A stretch of DNA of 64,000 nt from AP-15 sp963799085 (GTDB lineage Bacteria > Pseudomonadota > Alphaproteobacteria > ATCC43930 > CGMCC-115725), in the NCBI GenBank assembly GCA_963799085.1, contig CAWCWA010000004.1, forward strand, positions 124,001 to 188,000. Direction: 5' to 3'. Made by a program: the position numbers and the translations under genes. Shown one piece after another: positions 20,132 to 28,846 of the stretch (the stretch's first letter is position 1; every line of letters begins with the position of its first letter). Under the pieces are notes generated by a model. That model was not told where the DNA came from. It was given only the letters and a program-made list of their open reading frames with translations, and searched no databases.

Positions 20132-22421
20132 GCTTCCTCGACAAGGAGACCCTCAAGATCGTCGGCACCAGGCCGATCCGTCCGGACGGCGTCGACAAGG
20201 TCACCGGCCGCGCCAATTTCGGCGCTGACATGGTCATGCCCGGCATGCTGTGGGGCAAGGTGAAGCGCAGCCCGCACGCGCATGCCCGGATCGTGTCGAT
20301 CAACACCGACAAGGCGATGGCGCTACCCGGCGTCAAGGCCGTCACCACACGAGCCGATTTCCCCGACATCCCGCCCGACAAGCGGGTCATCGGCGCGGCG
20401 CCGCATAATCTTTGGGACTTGTCGCGCAACATCATGGCCAGGGGCAAGGCGCTCTACGAGGGCCACGCGGTTGCCGCGGTCGCGGCGACCTCGCCGGCGA
20501 TCGCCGAAGAAGCGCTCGACCTGATCGAGGTCGAGTACGAGGTGCTGCCGCACGTCATGGACGTCGAGGCGGCGATGGCGCCCGATGCGCCAGTGGTGGA
20601 CGAGGAGATTTTCACCTCCGGCGTCGAGCCGCGGCCCACCACGCCATCGAACGTCGCCAAGATGGTCCGCTTCGCCAAGGGCGATGTCGAAGCCGGGTTC
20701 GCCGAGGCCGATGTCGTCGTCGAGCAGCGCTACACGACCAAGCCCGTGCATCAGGGGTATATCGAGCCGCATGCCTGCCTGGTCTCGGTGGCGTCGGACG
20801 GGCAGGCCACGATCTGGAGCTCGAGCCAAGGCCAATTCATGGTCCGCGCCTACACCGCGCGGATCTGCGGCGCCGACATCGCCAGCATCCGGGCGATCCC
20901 GGCCGAGATCGGCGGCGGCTTCGGCGGCAAGACGATCATCTATCTCGAACCGGTCGCCTACATGCTGTCGAAGAAATCGGGCCGGCCGGTCAAGATCGTG
21001 ATGAGCCGCGAGGATGTGTTCCGGGCGACCGGTCCCACTTCGGGTGCGGTCGTCGAAGTCAAGCTCGGCGCCAAGAGGGACGGCAAGATCGTCGCCGCGC
21101 AGGCGCTCCTGAAATATCAGTCGGGCGCCTTTCCGGGCTCGCCGATCAACCAGGGCTGCACCTGCGGTTTTGCCGCTTACGATTTGCCGAATGTATTGGT
21201 CACCGGCTACGACGTGTTGTCGAACCGGCCCAAGGTTGCCGCGTATCGCGCGCCGGGCTCACCGATCTCCGCCTTCGCATCGAAAGCTGCATCAACGAAC
21301 TCGCCGGCGAACTCGGCATCGACCCGCTCGCCCTGCGCGAGATGAACGGCGCCAAGGACGGCACCAAGGCGGCGCACGGCCCGACCTGGGTCAATATCGG
21401 CTATCTGAAGACGCTGGAGGCGGCGCGCGCGACCGAGCACCTGAAGGTGAAGCTCGGGCCCAACCAGGGGCGCGGCATCGCCTCGCGGCTTCTGGCACAA
21501 CGCCGGCGGTGAGTTCGAGTGCGGCGGTCCACGTCAACGAGGACGGCACGGTTACCGTGACCGAGGGCCATCCCGACATCGGCGGCTCGCGCGCCTCGAT
21601 GGCGATGATGGTGGCCGAGGTGCTGGGCGTGCCGTTCGAAAGCGTGCGTCCGGTGGTCGGCGACACCACGGCGATCGGCTTCAGCGCCTCGACCGGCGGC
21701 AGCCGCGTCACCTTCGCCGGCGGCATGGCGGTGACGCACGGCGACGCAAAAGGTCATCGAGGAGCTCAAAAAACGCGCCGCGATCACCTGGGACATCAGC
21801 CCCGACGCGGTCGAGTGGAAGGACGGCAAGGCCTATCCGGCTGGCGCCAATGCCGGCAGTTTCGAGCCGATGCCGCTCGCCGAACTCGCCGGCAAATCGG
21901 CCCGCACCGGCGGCCCGATCAGCGCCGAGATCCAGATCAACGCGCAGGGCCAGGGGCCGGGTTTCGCCACCCATATCTGCGATGTCGAGGTCGACAAGGA
22001 GACGGGCCAGGTCAAGATCCTGCGCTATACCGCGATCCAGGATGTCGGCCGCGCGATCCATCCCTCCTATGTCGAGGGGCAGATGCAGGGCGGCGTCGCG
22101 CAGGGCGTTGGCTGGGCGCTCAACGAGGAATACATCTACGACAAGGACGGCAGGCTCGAAAACCCGGGCTTCCTCGACTACCGCGTGCCGGTCGCGTCCG
22201 ACATGCCGATGATCGACACGGTCATGGTCGAAGTGCCGAACCCGCGGCACCCGTTTGGCGCTCGCGGCGTCGGCGAGGTGCCGATCGTGCCGCCGATGGC
22301 GGCGGTCGCCAACGCGATCGAGAACGCTATCGGTGTCAGGCTGCGCGACCTGCCGATGTCGCCGCCTCGCATCCTGGCCGCTCTCGACGGTGCCCAGCCG
22401 ATGCAGGCCGCGGCGGAGTAG
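20128..22421 (+). CDS. Molybdenum hydroxylase large subunit, copy 1 (frameshifted)
   Basis: About 765 residues after correction, full family length. Motifs are RPDGVDKVTGRANFGADMVM at the start, SSSQGQFMVRAYTARI, AEIGGGFGGKTIIYLEPVAY (molybdopterin-binding GGGFGGK) and MVAEVLGVPFESVRPVVGDT. The FGARGVGEVPIVPPMAAVAN stretch contains the active-site Glu. The frame slips near 21262, 21490 and 21745, always leaving conserved protein on both sides. The substrate loop reads AYRAPGSP, not the AYRCSFR of form I CO dehydrogenase, so this is a general aldehyde, N-heterocycle or aryl-CoA type hydroxylase. It is closely similar to copy 2 downstream. The breaks may be sequence errors or may mark decay of a redundant copy. 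Confidence 0.85.
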
Positions 22422-22457
22422 GCGTGTCGCAGCAAGGGTGTCATCGAGAGGCTTTGT

Positions 22458-22525
22458 CCCTCACCCTCCCGCTGACGCGGGTCCCTCCCTCTCCCCGCCT
22501 GCGGGGAGAGGGTTGGGGTGAGGGG
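22458..22525. repeat. Palindromic G/C-rich intergenic repeat, copy B
   Basis: Two nested inverted repeats: outer arms CCCTCACCCT and GGGTGAGGGG, inner arms CTCTCCCCGC and GCGGGGAGAG around a CTGC loop. It can fold as a strong hairpin in RNA and lies in the 124-base gap between the two large-subunit genes, so it could damp transcription between them. It is related to copies at 978, 24837 and 32571. Confidence 0.8.
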
Positions 22526-22545
22526 TTCACCGGAGGTCGGATCTA

Positions 22546-24834
22546 ATGACGTATATCGCCAAGGAAATGCAGAAGGTCGTCGGCACCAGGCCGATCCGTC
22601 CCGACGGGGTCGACAAGGTCACCGGCCGCGCCAATTTCGGCGCCGACATGGTGATGCCCGGCATGCTGTGGGGTAAGGTCAAGCGCAGCCCGCACGCCCA
22701 TGCCCGCATCATGTCGATCGATACGACCAAGGCCCGCGAACTCCCGGGGGTCAAGGCGGTCGTGACATTCGAGGACTTCCCGCCGATCGCCTCCGAGGAG
22801 GCGTTTGTCGGCGAGGGTCCGATGAATTTCCGCGATCTGTCGCGCAACTGCATGGCGCGCGACAAGGCGCTCTATGACGGCCACGCGGTCGCCGCCGTCG
22901 CCGCGGTCTCGCCCGCGATCGCCGAGCAGGCCTGCGAACTGATCGAGGTTTCCTATCACGTGCTGCCGCACGTGATCGATGTCGAAGAGGCGATGAAGCC
23001 CGACGCGCCGATCCTGCACGATGATCTCTTCACCCAGGGCGTCGACCCGATCCCGACGCATCCCTCGAACGTCGCCAAGAAGATCGGCTTCACCAAGGGC
23101 GATGTCGAAGCCGGCTTCCGCGATGCCGACGTCATCATCGAGCGGCGCTATACGACGCAGCCCGTGCACCAGGCCTATATCGAGCCGCATGCCTGCGTCG
23201 TCTCGACCGCGGCCGACGGGCAATGCACGATCTGGAGTTCGAGCCAGGGCCAGTTCATGGTGCGCGCCTATTGCGCCAAATTGCTCGGCATCGACATCTC
23301 GAACATCCGCGCGATCCCGGCCGAGATCGGCGGCGGCTTCGGCGGCAAGACGCTGATCTATCTTGAACCCCTGGCGCTCGCGCTGTCGAGGAAATCGGGC
23401 CGGCCGGTCAAGATGGTGATGAGCCGGGAGGAGGTGTTCCGCGGCACCGGCCCGGCGGCGGGATCGGTGATCGAGGTCAAGATCGGCGCCAAGAAGGACG
23501 GGACGCTGACCGCCGGCGAGGCGACCCTGAAATACCAGGCCGGCGCCTTCCCCGGCTCGCCGGTCGGACCCGGCTGCATGTGCGCCTTTGCCATGTACGA
23601 CATCCCGAACGCCCGCGTCACCGGCTACGACGTCGTCTCCAACCGGCCGAAGGTCGCTGCCTATCGCGCGCCCGGCGCGCCCAACTCGTCCTGGGGTGTC
23701 GAAAGCTGCCTCGACGAACTCGCCGACCAGCTCGGGATCGACCCGCTGGCGTTGCGCGAAAAGAACGCGGCCAAGGACGGGGTCAAGGCATTGCACGGCC
23801 CGACCTGGCAGAACATCGGCTATGCCGCGACCGTCGAAGCGGCCAAGAATCATCCGCATCTGAAGATCCCGCTCGGCCCCAACCAGGGCCGCGGCGTCGC
23901 CTCGGGCTTCTGGTTCAACATCGGCGGCGAGTCGAGTGCGGCGGTGCATGTCAACGAGGACGGCACCGCAGTCGTCGCCACCGGCAACCCGGATATCGGC
24001 GGCTCGCGCGCCTCGATGGCGATGATGGTGGCCGAGATCCTCGGCATCCCGGTCGAGCGGGTGCGCCCGATCGTCGCCGACACCAGTTCGATCGGCTTCT
24101 CGTTCCTGACCGGCGGCAGCCGCGTCACCTTCGCCACCGGGATGGCGGCGACCCAGGCGGCCGAGAACGTCGTCGGCGAATTGAAGAAGCGCGCGGCAAT
24201 GATCTGGGACATCAGCCCCGACGCGGTCGAGTGGAAGGACGGCTTCGCCTATCCGGCGGGCCCCAACGCCGGCAGCTTCGAACCGTTGTCGCTGGGCGAG
24301 ATCGCGCTCAAATCCGGTCGCACCGGCGGGCCGATCGGCACCGAGGTGTCGATTAACGCGCAGGGGGCGGGCCCCGGCTTCGCGACCCATATCTGCGATG
24401 TCGAGGTTGACCGCGAGACCGGCCACGTCAAGATCCTGCGCTATACCGCGGTGCAGGATGTCGGCCGGGCGATCCATCCCTCCTACGTCGAGGGCCAGAT
24501 CCAGGGCGGCGTCACCCAGGGGATCGGCTGGGCCTTGAACGAGGAATACATCTACGACAAGGACGGCCGGCTCGAAAATCCGGGCTTTCTCGATTACCGC
24601 GTGCCGGTCGCCTCCGATCTGCCGATGATCGAGGCGGTTCTGGTCGAGAACCCGAACCCGCGCCACCCGTTTGGCGCGCGCGGCGTCGGCGAGGTGCCGA
24701 TCGTGCCGCCGATGGCCGCGGTCGGCAATGCCATCCGCCACGCGATCGGGGTGCGGCTGCGCGACCTGCCGATGTCGCCGCCGCGTTTGCGCGCGGCCCT
24801 CGACGGGCAGGAACTGCCGCGAGCAGCCGAGTAG
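22546..24834 (+). CDS. Molybdenum hydroxylase large subunit, copy 2 (intact)
   Basis: 762 residues in one open frame. It carries the same landmarks as copy 1: RPDGVDKVTGRANFGADMVM, AEIGGGFGGKTLIYLEPLAL, NPDIGGSRASMAMMVAEILG and the Glu-containing FGARGVGEVPIVPPMAAVGN. The loop near residue 380 is AYRAPGAPNSSWGVESCLDE. This RAPGAP form resembles xanthine dehydrogenase and 4-hydroxybenzoyl-CoA reductase, and argues against CO as substrate. The subunit holds the molybdopterin cofactor and acts in the cytoplasm with M and S subunits. It is a tandem paralogue of the preceding gene, from which it is separated by a palindromic repeat; another repeat follows it. Substrate unknown. Confidence 0.93.
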   Translation: MTYIAKEMQKVVGTRPIRPDGVDKVTGRANFGADMVMPGMLWGKVKRSPHAHARIMSIDTTKARELPGVKAVVTFEDFPPIASEEAFVGEGPMNFRDLSRNCMARDKALYDGHAVAAVAAVSPAIAEQACELIEVSYHVLPHVIDVEEAMKPDAPILHDDLFTQGVDPIPTHPSNVAKKIGFTKGDVEAGFRDADVIIERRYTTQPVHQAYIEPHACVVSTAADGQCTIWSSSQGQFMVRAYCAKLLGIDISNIRAIPAEIGGGFGGKTLIYLEPLALALSRKSGRPVKMVMSREEVFRGTGPAAGSVIEVKIGAKKDGTLTAGEATLKYQAGAFPGSPVGPGCMCAFAMYDIPNARVTGYDVVSNRPKVAAYRAPGAPNSSWGVESCLDELADQLGIDPLALREKNAAKDGVKALHGPTWQNIGYAATVEAAKNHPHLKIPLGPNQGRGVASGFWFNIGGESSAAVHVNEDGTAVVATGNPDIGGSRASMAMMVAEILGIPVERVRPIVADTSSIGFSFLTGGSRVTFATGMAATQAAENVVGELKKRAAMIWDISPDAVEWKDGFAYPAGPNAGSFEPLSLGEIALKSGRTGGPIGTEVSINAQGAGPGFATHICDVEVDRETGHVKILRYTAVQDVGRAIHPSYVEGQIQGGVTQGIGWALNEEYIYDKDGRLENPGFLDYRVPVASDLPMIEAVLVENPNPRHPFGARGVGEVPIVPPMAAVGNAIRHAIGVRLRDLPMSPPRLRAALDGQELPRAAE

Positions 24835-24836
24835 AT

Positions 24837-24963
24837 TCCCCTCTCCGCCTTCCAGGGGGAGAGGGAGGGGCCCGGCCCGAAGGGGCGGGAGGGTGAGGTG
24901 GTCGCCCACAAGCGCTGCTCCCCCACCTCACCCTTCCCTCTCCGCGCCCGAGGGCGGAGAGGG
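24837..24963. repeat. Palindromic G/C-rich intergenic repeat, copy C (double unit)
   Basis: A 127-base element made of two facing units. It begins CCCCTCTCCGCC...GGGGGAGAGGGAGGGG, passes through GGGAGGGTGAGGTGG and a CCACCTCACCCTTCCC complement, and ends GGGCGGAGAGGG. The whole can form a long hairpin with a GTCGCCCACAAGCGCTGC loop. It fills the gap between large subunit 2 and the MoaD-like gene and may act as an attenuator or terminator. Confidence 0.8.
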
Positions 24964-24985
24964 CTACTTCGTGGGAGGCAATGAG

Positions 24986-25234
24986 ATGCCGCATGTCGTG
25001 ATCTCGGGCCAGGCGGCGCGCCGGTTTACCGGCGGCGTCACCGAGCTAGAGGTCAAGGCCGACACCTTCCGCCGCATGGTCCTCGAACTCGAAGGCCGCT
25101 ACCCAGGCCTCGGCCGGCAGATCGAGGAGAGCATGGCGGTGGCGATCGACGGCGAAATCTTCCAGGACGCCTATCTCGCCCCGCTCCGGCCGGACAGCGA
25201 AATCTACCTGATCCCGAAGATCGGCGGCGGCTAG
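24986..25234 (+). CDS. MoaD/ThiS-like ubiquitin-fold small protein
   Basis: 82 residues. Features are a beta-grasp-like pattern (VTELEVKADTFRRMVLELEG), the PLRPDSEIYLIPKIGGG ending, and a C-terminal Gly-Gly as in MoaD and ThiS sulfur carriers. In those proteins the terminal Gly becomes a thiocarboxylate that donates sulfur, for MoaD during molybdopterin synthesis. A GGGAGG box precedes the ATG at 24986. Its place directly behind a molybdenum hydroxylase operon suggests a role in cofactor sulfur supply or maturation, but no MoaE or activating enzyme is in the window. A role as a protein modifier or in another sulfur pathway cannot be excluded. Confidence 0.7.
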   Translation: MPHVVISGQAARRFTGGVTELEVKADTFRRMVLELEGRYPGLGRQIEESMAVAIDGEIFQDAYLAPLRPDSEIYLIPKIGGG

Positions 25235-25326
25235 TAGATAGACGCGGGGGCCGCCAAGCGGCCTCTGCGGAGAGCGGGCGGGGAGCCGCCGACGACTGCA
25301 GAAACCGCTCTCACGGGGGGTGACGC

Positions 25327-25671
25327 ATGGGATTCGGCGAAGCAGTCGCGACTTGTTTCAGTAAATATGCCGTTTTTCGCGGTCGAGCAAGTCGACCTGA
25401 ATATTGGTATTGGGTTCTCTTTGCGGTCTTGCTTACGATAGCAGCGGCCATTGTCGATATCGTAGCCTTCAATTATGATGCCGGAGTGGTCTCAACATTG
25501 ATCTCATTGGCTCTGCTTCTGCCTGGGCTTGCCGTACTCGTTCGCAGGCTGCACGACATCGACCGAACCGGCTGGTGGATATTGATCGGTTTCCTGCCGG
25601 TGATCGGCACGATCGTCTTGCTGGTTTTTGCCTGCACGCGCGGAACGACGGGACCGAACCGGTTCGGGTAA
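25327..25671 (+). CDS. DUF805 membrane protein
   Basis: 114 residues with about three membrane helices. The DUF805 hallmarks are FRGRASRPEYWYWVLFAVLL near the start and VRRLHDIDRTGWWILIGFLP, followed by a hydrophobic stretch ending ACTRGTTGPNRFG. These are inner-membrane proteins of unknown function. The gene has visibly lower G+C than its neighbours, suggesting a different history. It converges on the MlaC-like gene with about 60 bases between stops. Confidence 0.88.
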   Translation: MGFGEAVATCFSKYAVFRGRASRPEYWYWVLFAVLLTIAAAIVDIVAFNYDAGVVSTLISLALLLPGLAVLVRRLHDIDRTGWWILIGFLPVIGTIVLLVFACTRGTTGPNRFG

Positions 25672-25734
25672 GGCGTCCCGGCCAGACAGCTCATTCAATC
25701 GTTGAGTGACGAGCTTTCACGGCCCCCGAGCCGG

Positions 25735-26388
25735 CTAGAGCGATTTGTCGGCGCTTTGCGTCAGCAGATCGACCTTGCGGTTGAGCGCGACGATCAGCCC
25801 GTCCACGCCCTGACGCCGCAGGATCGACTGGAACTCGGAACGCTGCGTCGCCAGCTGGCTGATCATGCCGCTCAGATAGACATCGCCGATCTGCCATTCG
25901 CCGCGGTTGTCGCGCATCAGATAGTTGAGAACCACCGGTTCGCCGCTGGGTTTGATGATGCGGGTCTGCACGATCGTCTGCTCGCCATAGGGCTGCTGGC
26001 CTAGCACCTGGAACTGCTCGCCCGAATAGGTGTCGAAGCGGTCGGCATAGGTGGCCGAGACGTAATGCGCGAAGGCCTCGACGACGCTCCGCTGCTGCGC
26101 GGGCGACATCGCCGACCAGCTCGGCCCGACCGAGAGCCGGGCCATCGCCGGGATGTCGAAGGCGCGGTCGACGACCGGCGCCAATTTGGCGTAGCGGCCG
26201 CTCTGCCCGAGCGCCCGCCCTTCCTTCATCGTCCGCTCCAGCGAGGCGTAGAAGCTGCGGATTGTGTCCTGCGGTCCGCCGGGTGCGGCGAGAGCGGCGC
26301 TGATCGCCGCGTTGAGCGCCATCAGCAAGGCAAGGCACCACCCCGCCAGACGGCGTCGCGGCGCCGCCAGAATGATCCGTACGCCCAT
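25735..26388 (-). CDS. MlaC/Ttg2D-family periplasmic phospholipid-binding protein
   Basis: 217 residues. A signal peptide (CLALLMALNAAISAALAAP) is followed by QDTIRSFYASLERTMKEG and KLAPVVDRAFDIPAMARLSV. Then comes FAHYVSATYADRFDTYSGEQ, and TRIIKPSGEPVVLNYLMRDN with GEWQIGDVYLSGM. This series matches the Ttg2D/MlaC fold, which ferries phospholipids across the periplasm, or its relative HpnM in hopanoid loci. No mlaDEF or hopanoid genes are nearby, so the substrate is open. Confidence 0.85.
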   Translation of the reverse strand: MGVRIILAAPRRRLAGWCLALLMALNAAISAALAAPGGPQDTIRSFYASLERTMKEGRALGQSGRYAKLAPVVDRAFDIPAMARLSVGPSWSAMSPAQQRSVVEAFAHYVSATYADRFDTYSGEQFQVLGQQPYGEQTIVQTRIIKPSGEPVVLNYLMRDNRGEWQIGDVYLSGMISQLATQRSEFQSILRRQGVDGLIVALNRKVDLLTQSADKSL

Positions 26389-26579
26389 GCCGATATCCCC
26401 GCTCCGCCCGATCCTGCGCTTGGACTGGGAAAGTATGGAACAAATAGGCGCGAAGAAAGGCCGGACAAGCCCGGGCGCGGCCGGGTCCGCCCGTCGGTAG
26501 GCTCGGCCGGGTCGGTGTTGAACGATTTCGCGGCGGGAATGTTTGGATTGACGAGTTCTTCAACAACGGAAGCGATGTC

Positions 26580-26858
26580 ATGAAATCCAAATTCGGCACG
26601 GCGGCCCTGGCGTTCGGCCTGCTGATCGGACTTGCCGGCGCGGCAAACGCCCAGGCTTACTATGGCGGAACTTATCAATATCAATATCCATATGGCGGCT
26701 ACTCACAATATACGCCATACTACTACTACGGCCCGGGGTATTCCTGGTATTACGGGCCGCGTTATCGGAGGGCGACGCCCTACGGCGATCCCTATGTCTA
26801 CTGGCGGCCCTATTCGGACGGCGCCGGCCCGAAGGCCAGCGGACACACCGGCTACTGA
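26580..26858 (+). CDS. Small secreted Tyr/Gly/Pro-rich protein
   Basis: 92 residues. A clear signal peptide (FGTAALAFGLLIGLAGAANA) is cut after ANA. The mature 67 residues are extremely rich in Tyr, Gly and Pro, with YGGTYQYQYPYGGYSQYTPY and YYYYGPGYSWYYGPRYRR, and no Cys. Such compositions occur in low-complexity surface or matrix proteins; no enzyme motif is present. It stands alone, divergent from the MlaC-like gene, with about 190 bases between starts. I do not recognise a family function. Confidence 0.65.
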   Translation: MKSKFGTAALAFGLLIGLAGAANAQAYYGGTYQYQYPYGGYSQYTPYYYYGPGYSWYYGPRYRRATPYGDPYVYWRPYSDGAGPKASGHTGY

Positions 26859-26988
26859 GGTGCGGCCGCCGATCTGGCGGCGCCGCGGCAAATCGTATGG
26901 TCGGGGCTTGAACTTCGCCCGCCCTTGGGACGACGTATAGGCCCTGGGCCGCATCCCGTCGCGGCCGCGGCCACGATCGGGAGAGCGG

Positions 26989-28815
26989 ATGCGGTCAGGC
27001 TTGCGTATCGAGGATTATGCGCTGATCGGCGACTGCACGACGGCGGCGCTCGTCGGCTCGAACGGTTCGATCGATTGGCTCTGCCTGCCGCGCTTCGACT
27101 CGGCGGCCTGCTTTGCCGCCCTCCTTGGAACCTCCGAGCACGGGCGCTGGCTGATCGCGCCGGACGAACCGATCGTGCGGGTCGAGCGCCGCTATCTCGA
27201 CGGCTCGCTGATCCTGGCGACCCGTTTCGAGACCACGCAGGGGGAGGTGGAGCTCATCGACTTCATGCGCCCGCACCACTCACCCTCGCACCTCGTGCGG
27301 CTTGCCCGCGGGGTGCGCGGCAAAGTCGCGATGCACACCGAATTCGTGTTGCGCTTCGAATACGGCTCGATCGTGCCGTGGGTCGAGCGGCTGCCCGAGG
27401 GGGGCTTGTCCGCCGTCGCCGGGCCCGAGATGGTGGTATTGCGCACGCCGGCGCCGCTGCATGGCGAGGATTTGAAGACCGTCGGCGAATTCACCCTCGC
27501 CGAGGGCGAGACGGTGCCCTTCGTGTTGAGCTACGGCCCCTCGCACCTGCCGCCGCCGCGCCCGATCGACCCCGAGCGCGCGTTGCATGAGACCGAAACC
27601 TTCTGGCATCGCTGGTCCGACCGCTGCGCCTCTGCCGGGCCCTGGACCGACATCGTCAAGCGCTCGCTCGTCGTGCTGAAGGGGCTGACCTATGCGCCGA
27701 CGGGCGGCATTGTTGCCGCGCCGACGACCTCGCTGCCCGAGAGCATCGGTGGGGTGCGCAACTGGGATTATCGCTACTGCTGGCTGCGCGACGCGACCTT
27801 GACCCTGCTCGCGCTGATGCACGCCGGCTATTACAACGAGGCGCGCTCCTGGCGGGACTGGCTCCTGCGGGCGGTCGCCGGCAGCCCCGAGCAGCTGCAG
27901 ATCATGTACGGCATCGGCGGCGAGCGGCGGCTGGCGGAATGGGAGGTACCGTGGCTGCCGGGCTACGAAGGCTCGGCGCCGGTGCGCGTCGGCAACGCCG
28001 CCGTCGACCAGACCCAGCTCGACGTCTATGGCGAGATCGTGGACGCCCTCTACCACGCCTATCGCCACGGCCTGCCGGAAGTGCCGCGCGGCGAGGCGAT
28101 CGGCCGGGCATTGCTGAAATGCCTCGCCGACCTGTGGCCTCAGCCCGACGAAGGCATCTGGGAAATCCGCGGGGAGCCGCAGCATTTCACCTATTCGAAG
28201 GTCATGGCCTGGGTCGCTTTCGACCGCGCGGTCAAGATTTCCGAGGAGTTCGGCACGGGGAGGACGGCGCAGCAATTCCGCCATCAGCGCGACCGCATCC
28301 ACGCCGAAATCTGCCGCAACGCCTTCGACCGCGATCTGGGCAGCTTTGTCCAGGCCTTCGGCTCGAAGTCGCTCGACGCAAGCCTGCTGCTGCTGCCGCT
28401 GGTCGGCTTTCTGCCGCCCGAAGACCCGCGCATCCAAGGCACTCTGAAGGCGATCGAAGAGCGGCTCCTCGTCGACGGCCTTGTCATGCGCTACGACAGC
28501 GGCGAAGGCGTCGACGGGCTGCCGCCCGGTGAGGGCGCCTTTCTGGCGTGCAGCTTCTGGCTCGCCGACAATTACGTGCTGCAGGGGCGGACCGCCGAGG
28601 CCGGCGAACTCTTCCAGCACCTCCTCGGCCTCTGCAACGATGTCGGCCTCCTGGCCGAGGAATACGACCCGCGCGAGCGCCGCCAGCTCGGCAATTTCCC
28701 GCAGGCCTTCTCGCATGTGGCGCTGGTCAACACCGCCTACAATCTGACCCGCGGCCAGGGCCCGGCCGAACAGCGCTCGAACCGCCAGCGCCGCCGTCGC
28801 GAGCCGCCGTTATAG
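26989..28815 (+). CDS. Glycoside hydrolase family 15 protein (glucoamylase/trehalase-like)
   Basis: 608 residues, the normal length for bacterial GH15. The N-terminus RIEDYALIGDCTTAALVGSN with GSIDWLCLPRFDSAACFAAL is the family start. GVRNWDYRYCWLRDATLTLL begins the alpha/alpha toroid. YEGSAPVRVGNAAVDQTQLD and the C-terminal EEYDPRERRQLGNFPQAFSH carry conserved acidic residues expected in the active site. No signal peptide is seen, so it acts in the cytoplasm, probably on alpha-glucosides such as trehalose or maltodextrin. It stands alone, with no trehalose-synthesis genes nearby. Confidence 0.9.
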   Translation: MRSGLRIEDYALIGDCTTAALVGSNGSIDWLCLPRFDSAACFAALLGTSEHGRWLIAPDEPIVRVERRYLDGSLILATRFETTQGEVELIDFMRPHHSPSHLVRLARGVRGKVAMHTEFVLRFEYGSIVPWVERLPEGGLSAVAGPEMVVLRTPAPLHGEDLKTVGEFTLAEGETVPFVLSYGPSHLPPPRPIDPERALHETETFWHRWSDRCASAGPWTDIVKRSLVVLKGLTYAPTGGIVAAPTTSLPESIGGVRNWDYRYCWLRDATLTLLALMHAGYYNEARSWRDWLLRAVAGSPEQLQIMYGIGGERRLAEWEVPWLPGYEGSAPVRVGNAAVDQTQLDVYGEIVDALYHAYRHGLPEVPRGEAIGRALLKCLADLWPQPDEGIWEIRGEPQHFTYSKVMAWVAFDRAVKISEEFGTGRTAQQFRHQRDRIHAEICRNAFDRDLGSFVQAFGSKSLDASLLLLPLVGFLPPEDPRIQGTLKAIEERLLVDGLVMRYDSGEGVDGLPPGEGAFLACSFWLADNYVLQGRTAEAGELFQHLLGLCNDVGLLAEEYDPRERRQLGNFPQAFSHVALVNTAYNLTRGQGPAEQRSNRQRRRREPPL

Positions 28816-28846
28816 GGTCGCACTCCCGGGTGGGCTGAGCCGGGCC

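Noticed and set aside
18777..24834. Carbon monoxide dehydrogenase (coxMSL)
   Set aside because: Subunit plan fits, but the active-site loop is AYRAPGAP, not the AYRCSFR of form I CO dehydrogenase; no coxD or coxG maturation genes are seen.
22543..24909. Minus-strand open frame of 788 codons
   Set aside because: Exactly antisense to large subunit 2, whose protein motifs are clear; an effect of codon bias.
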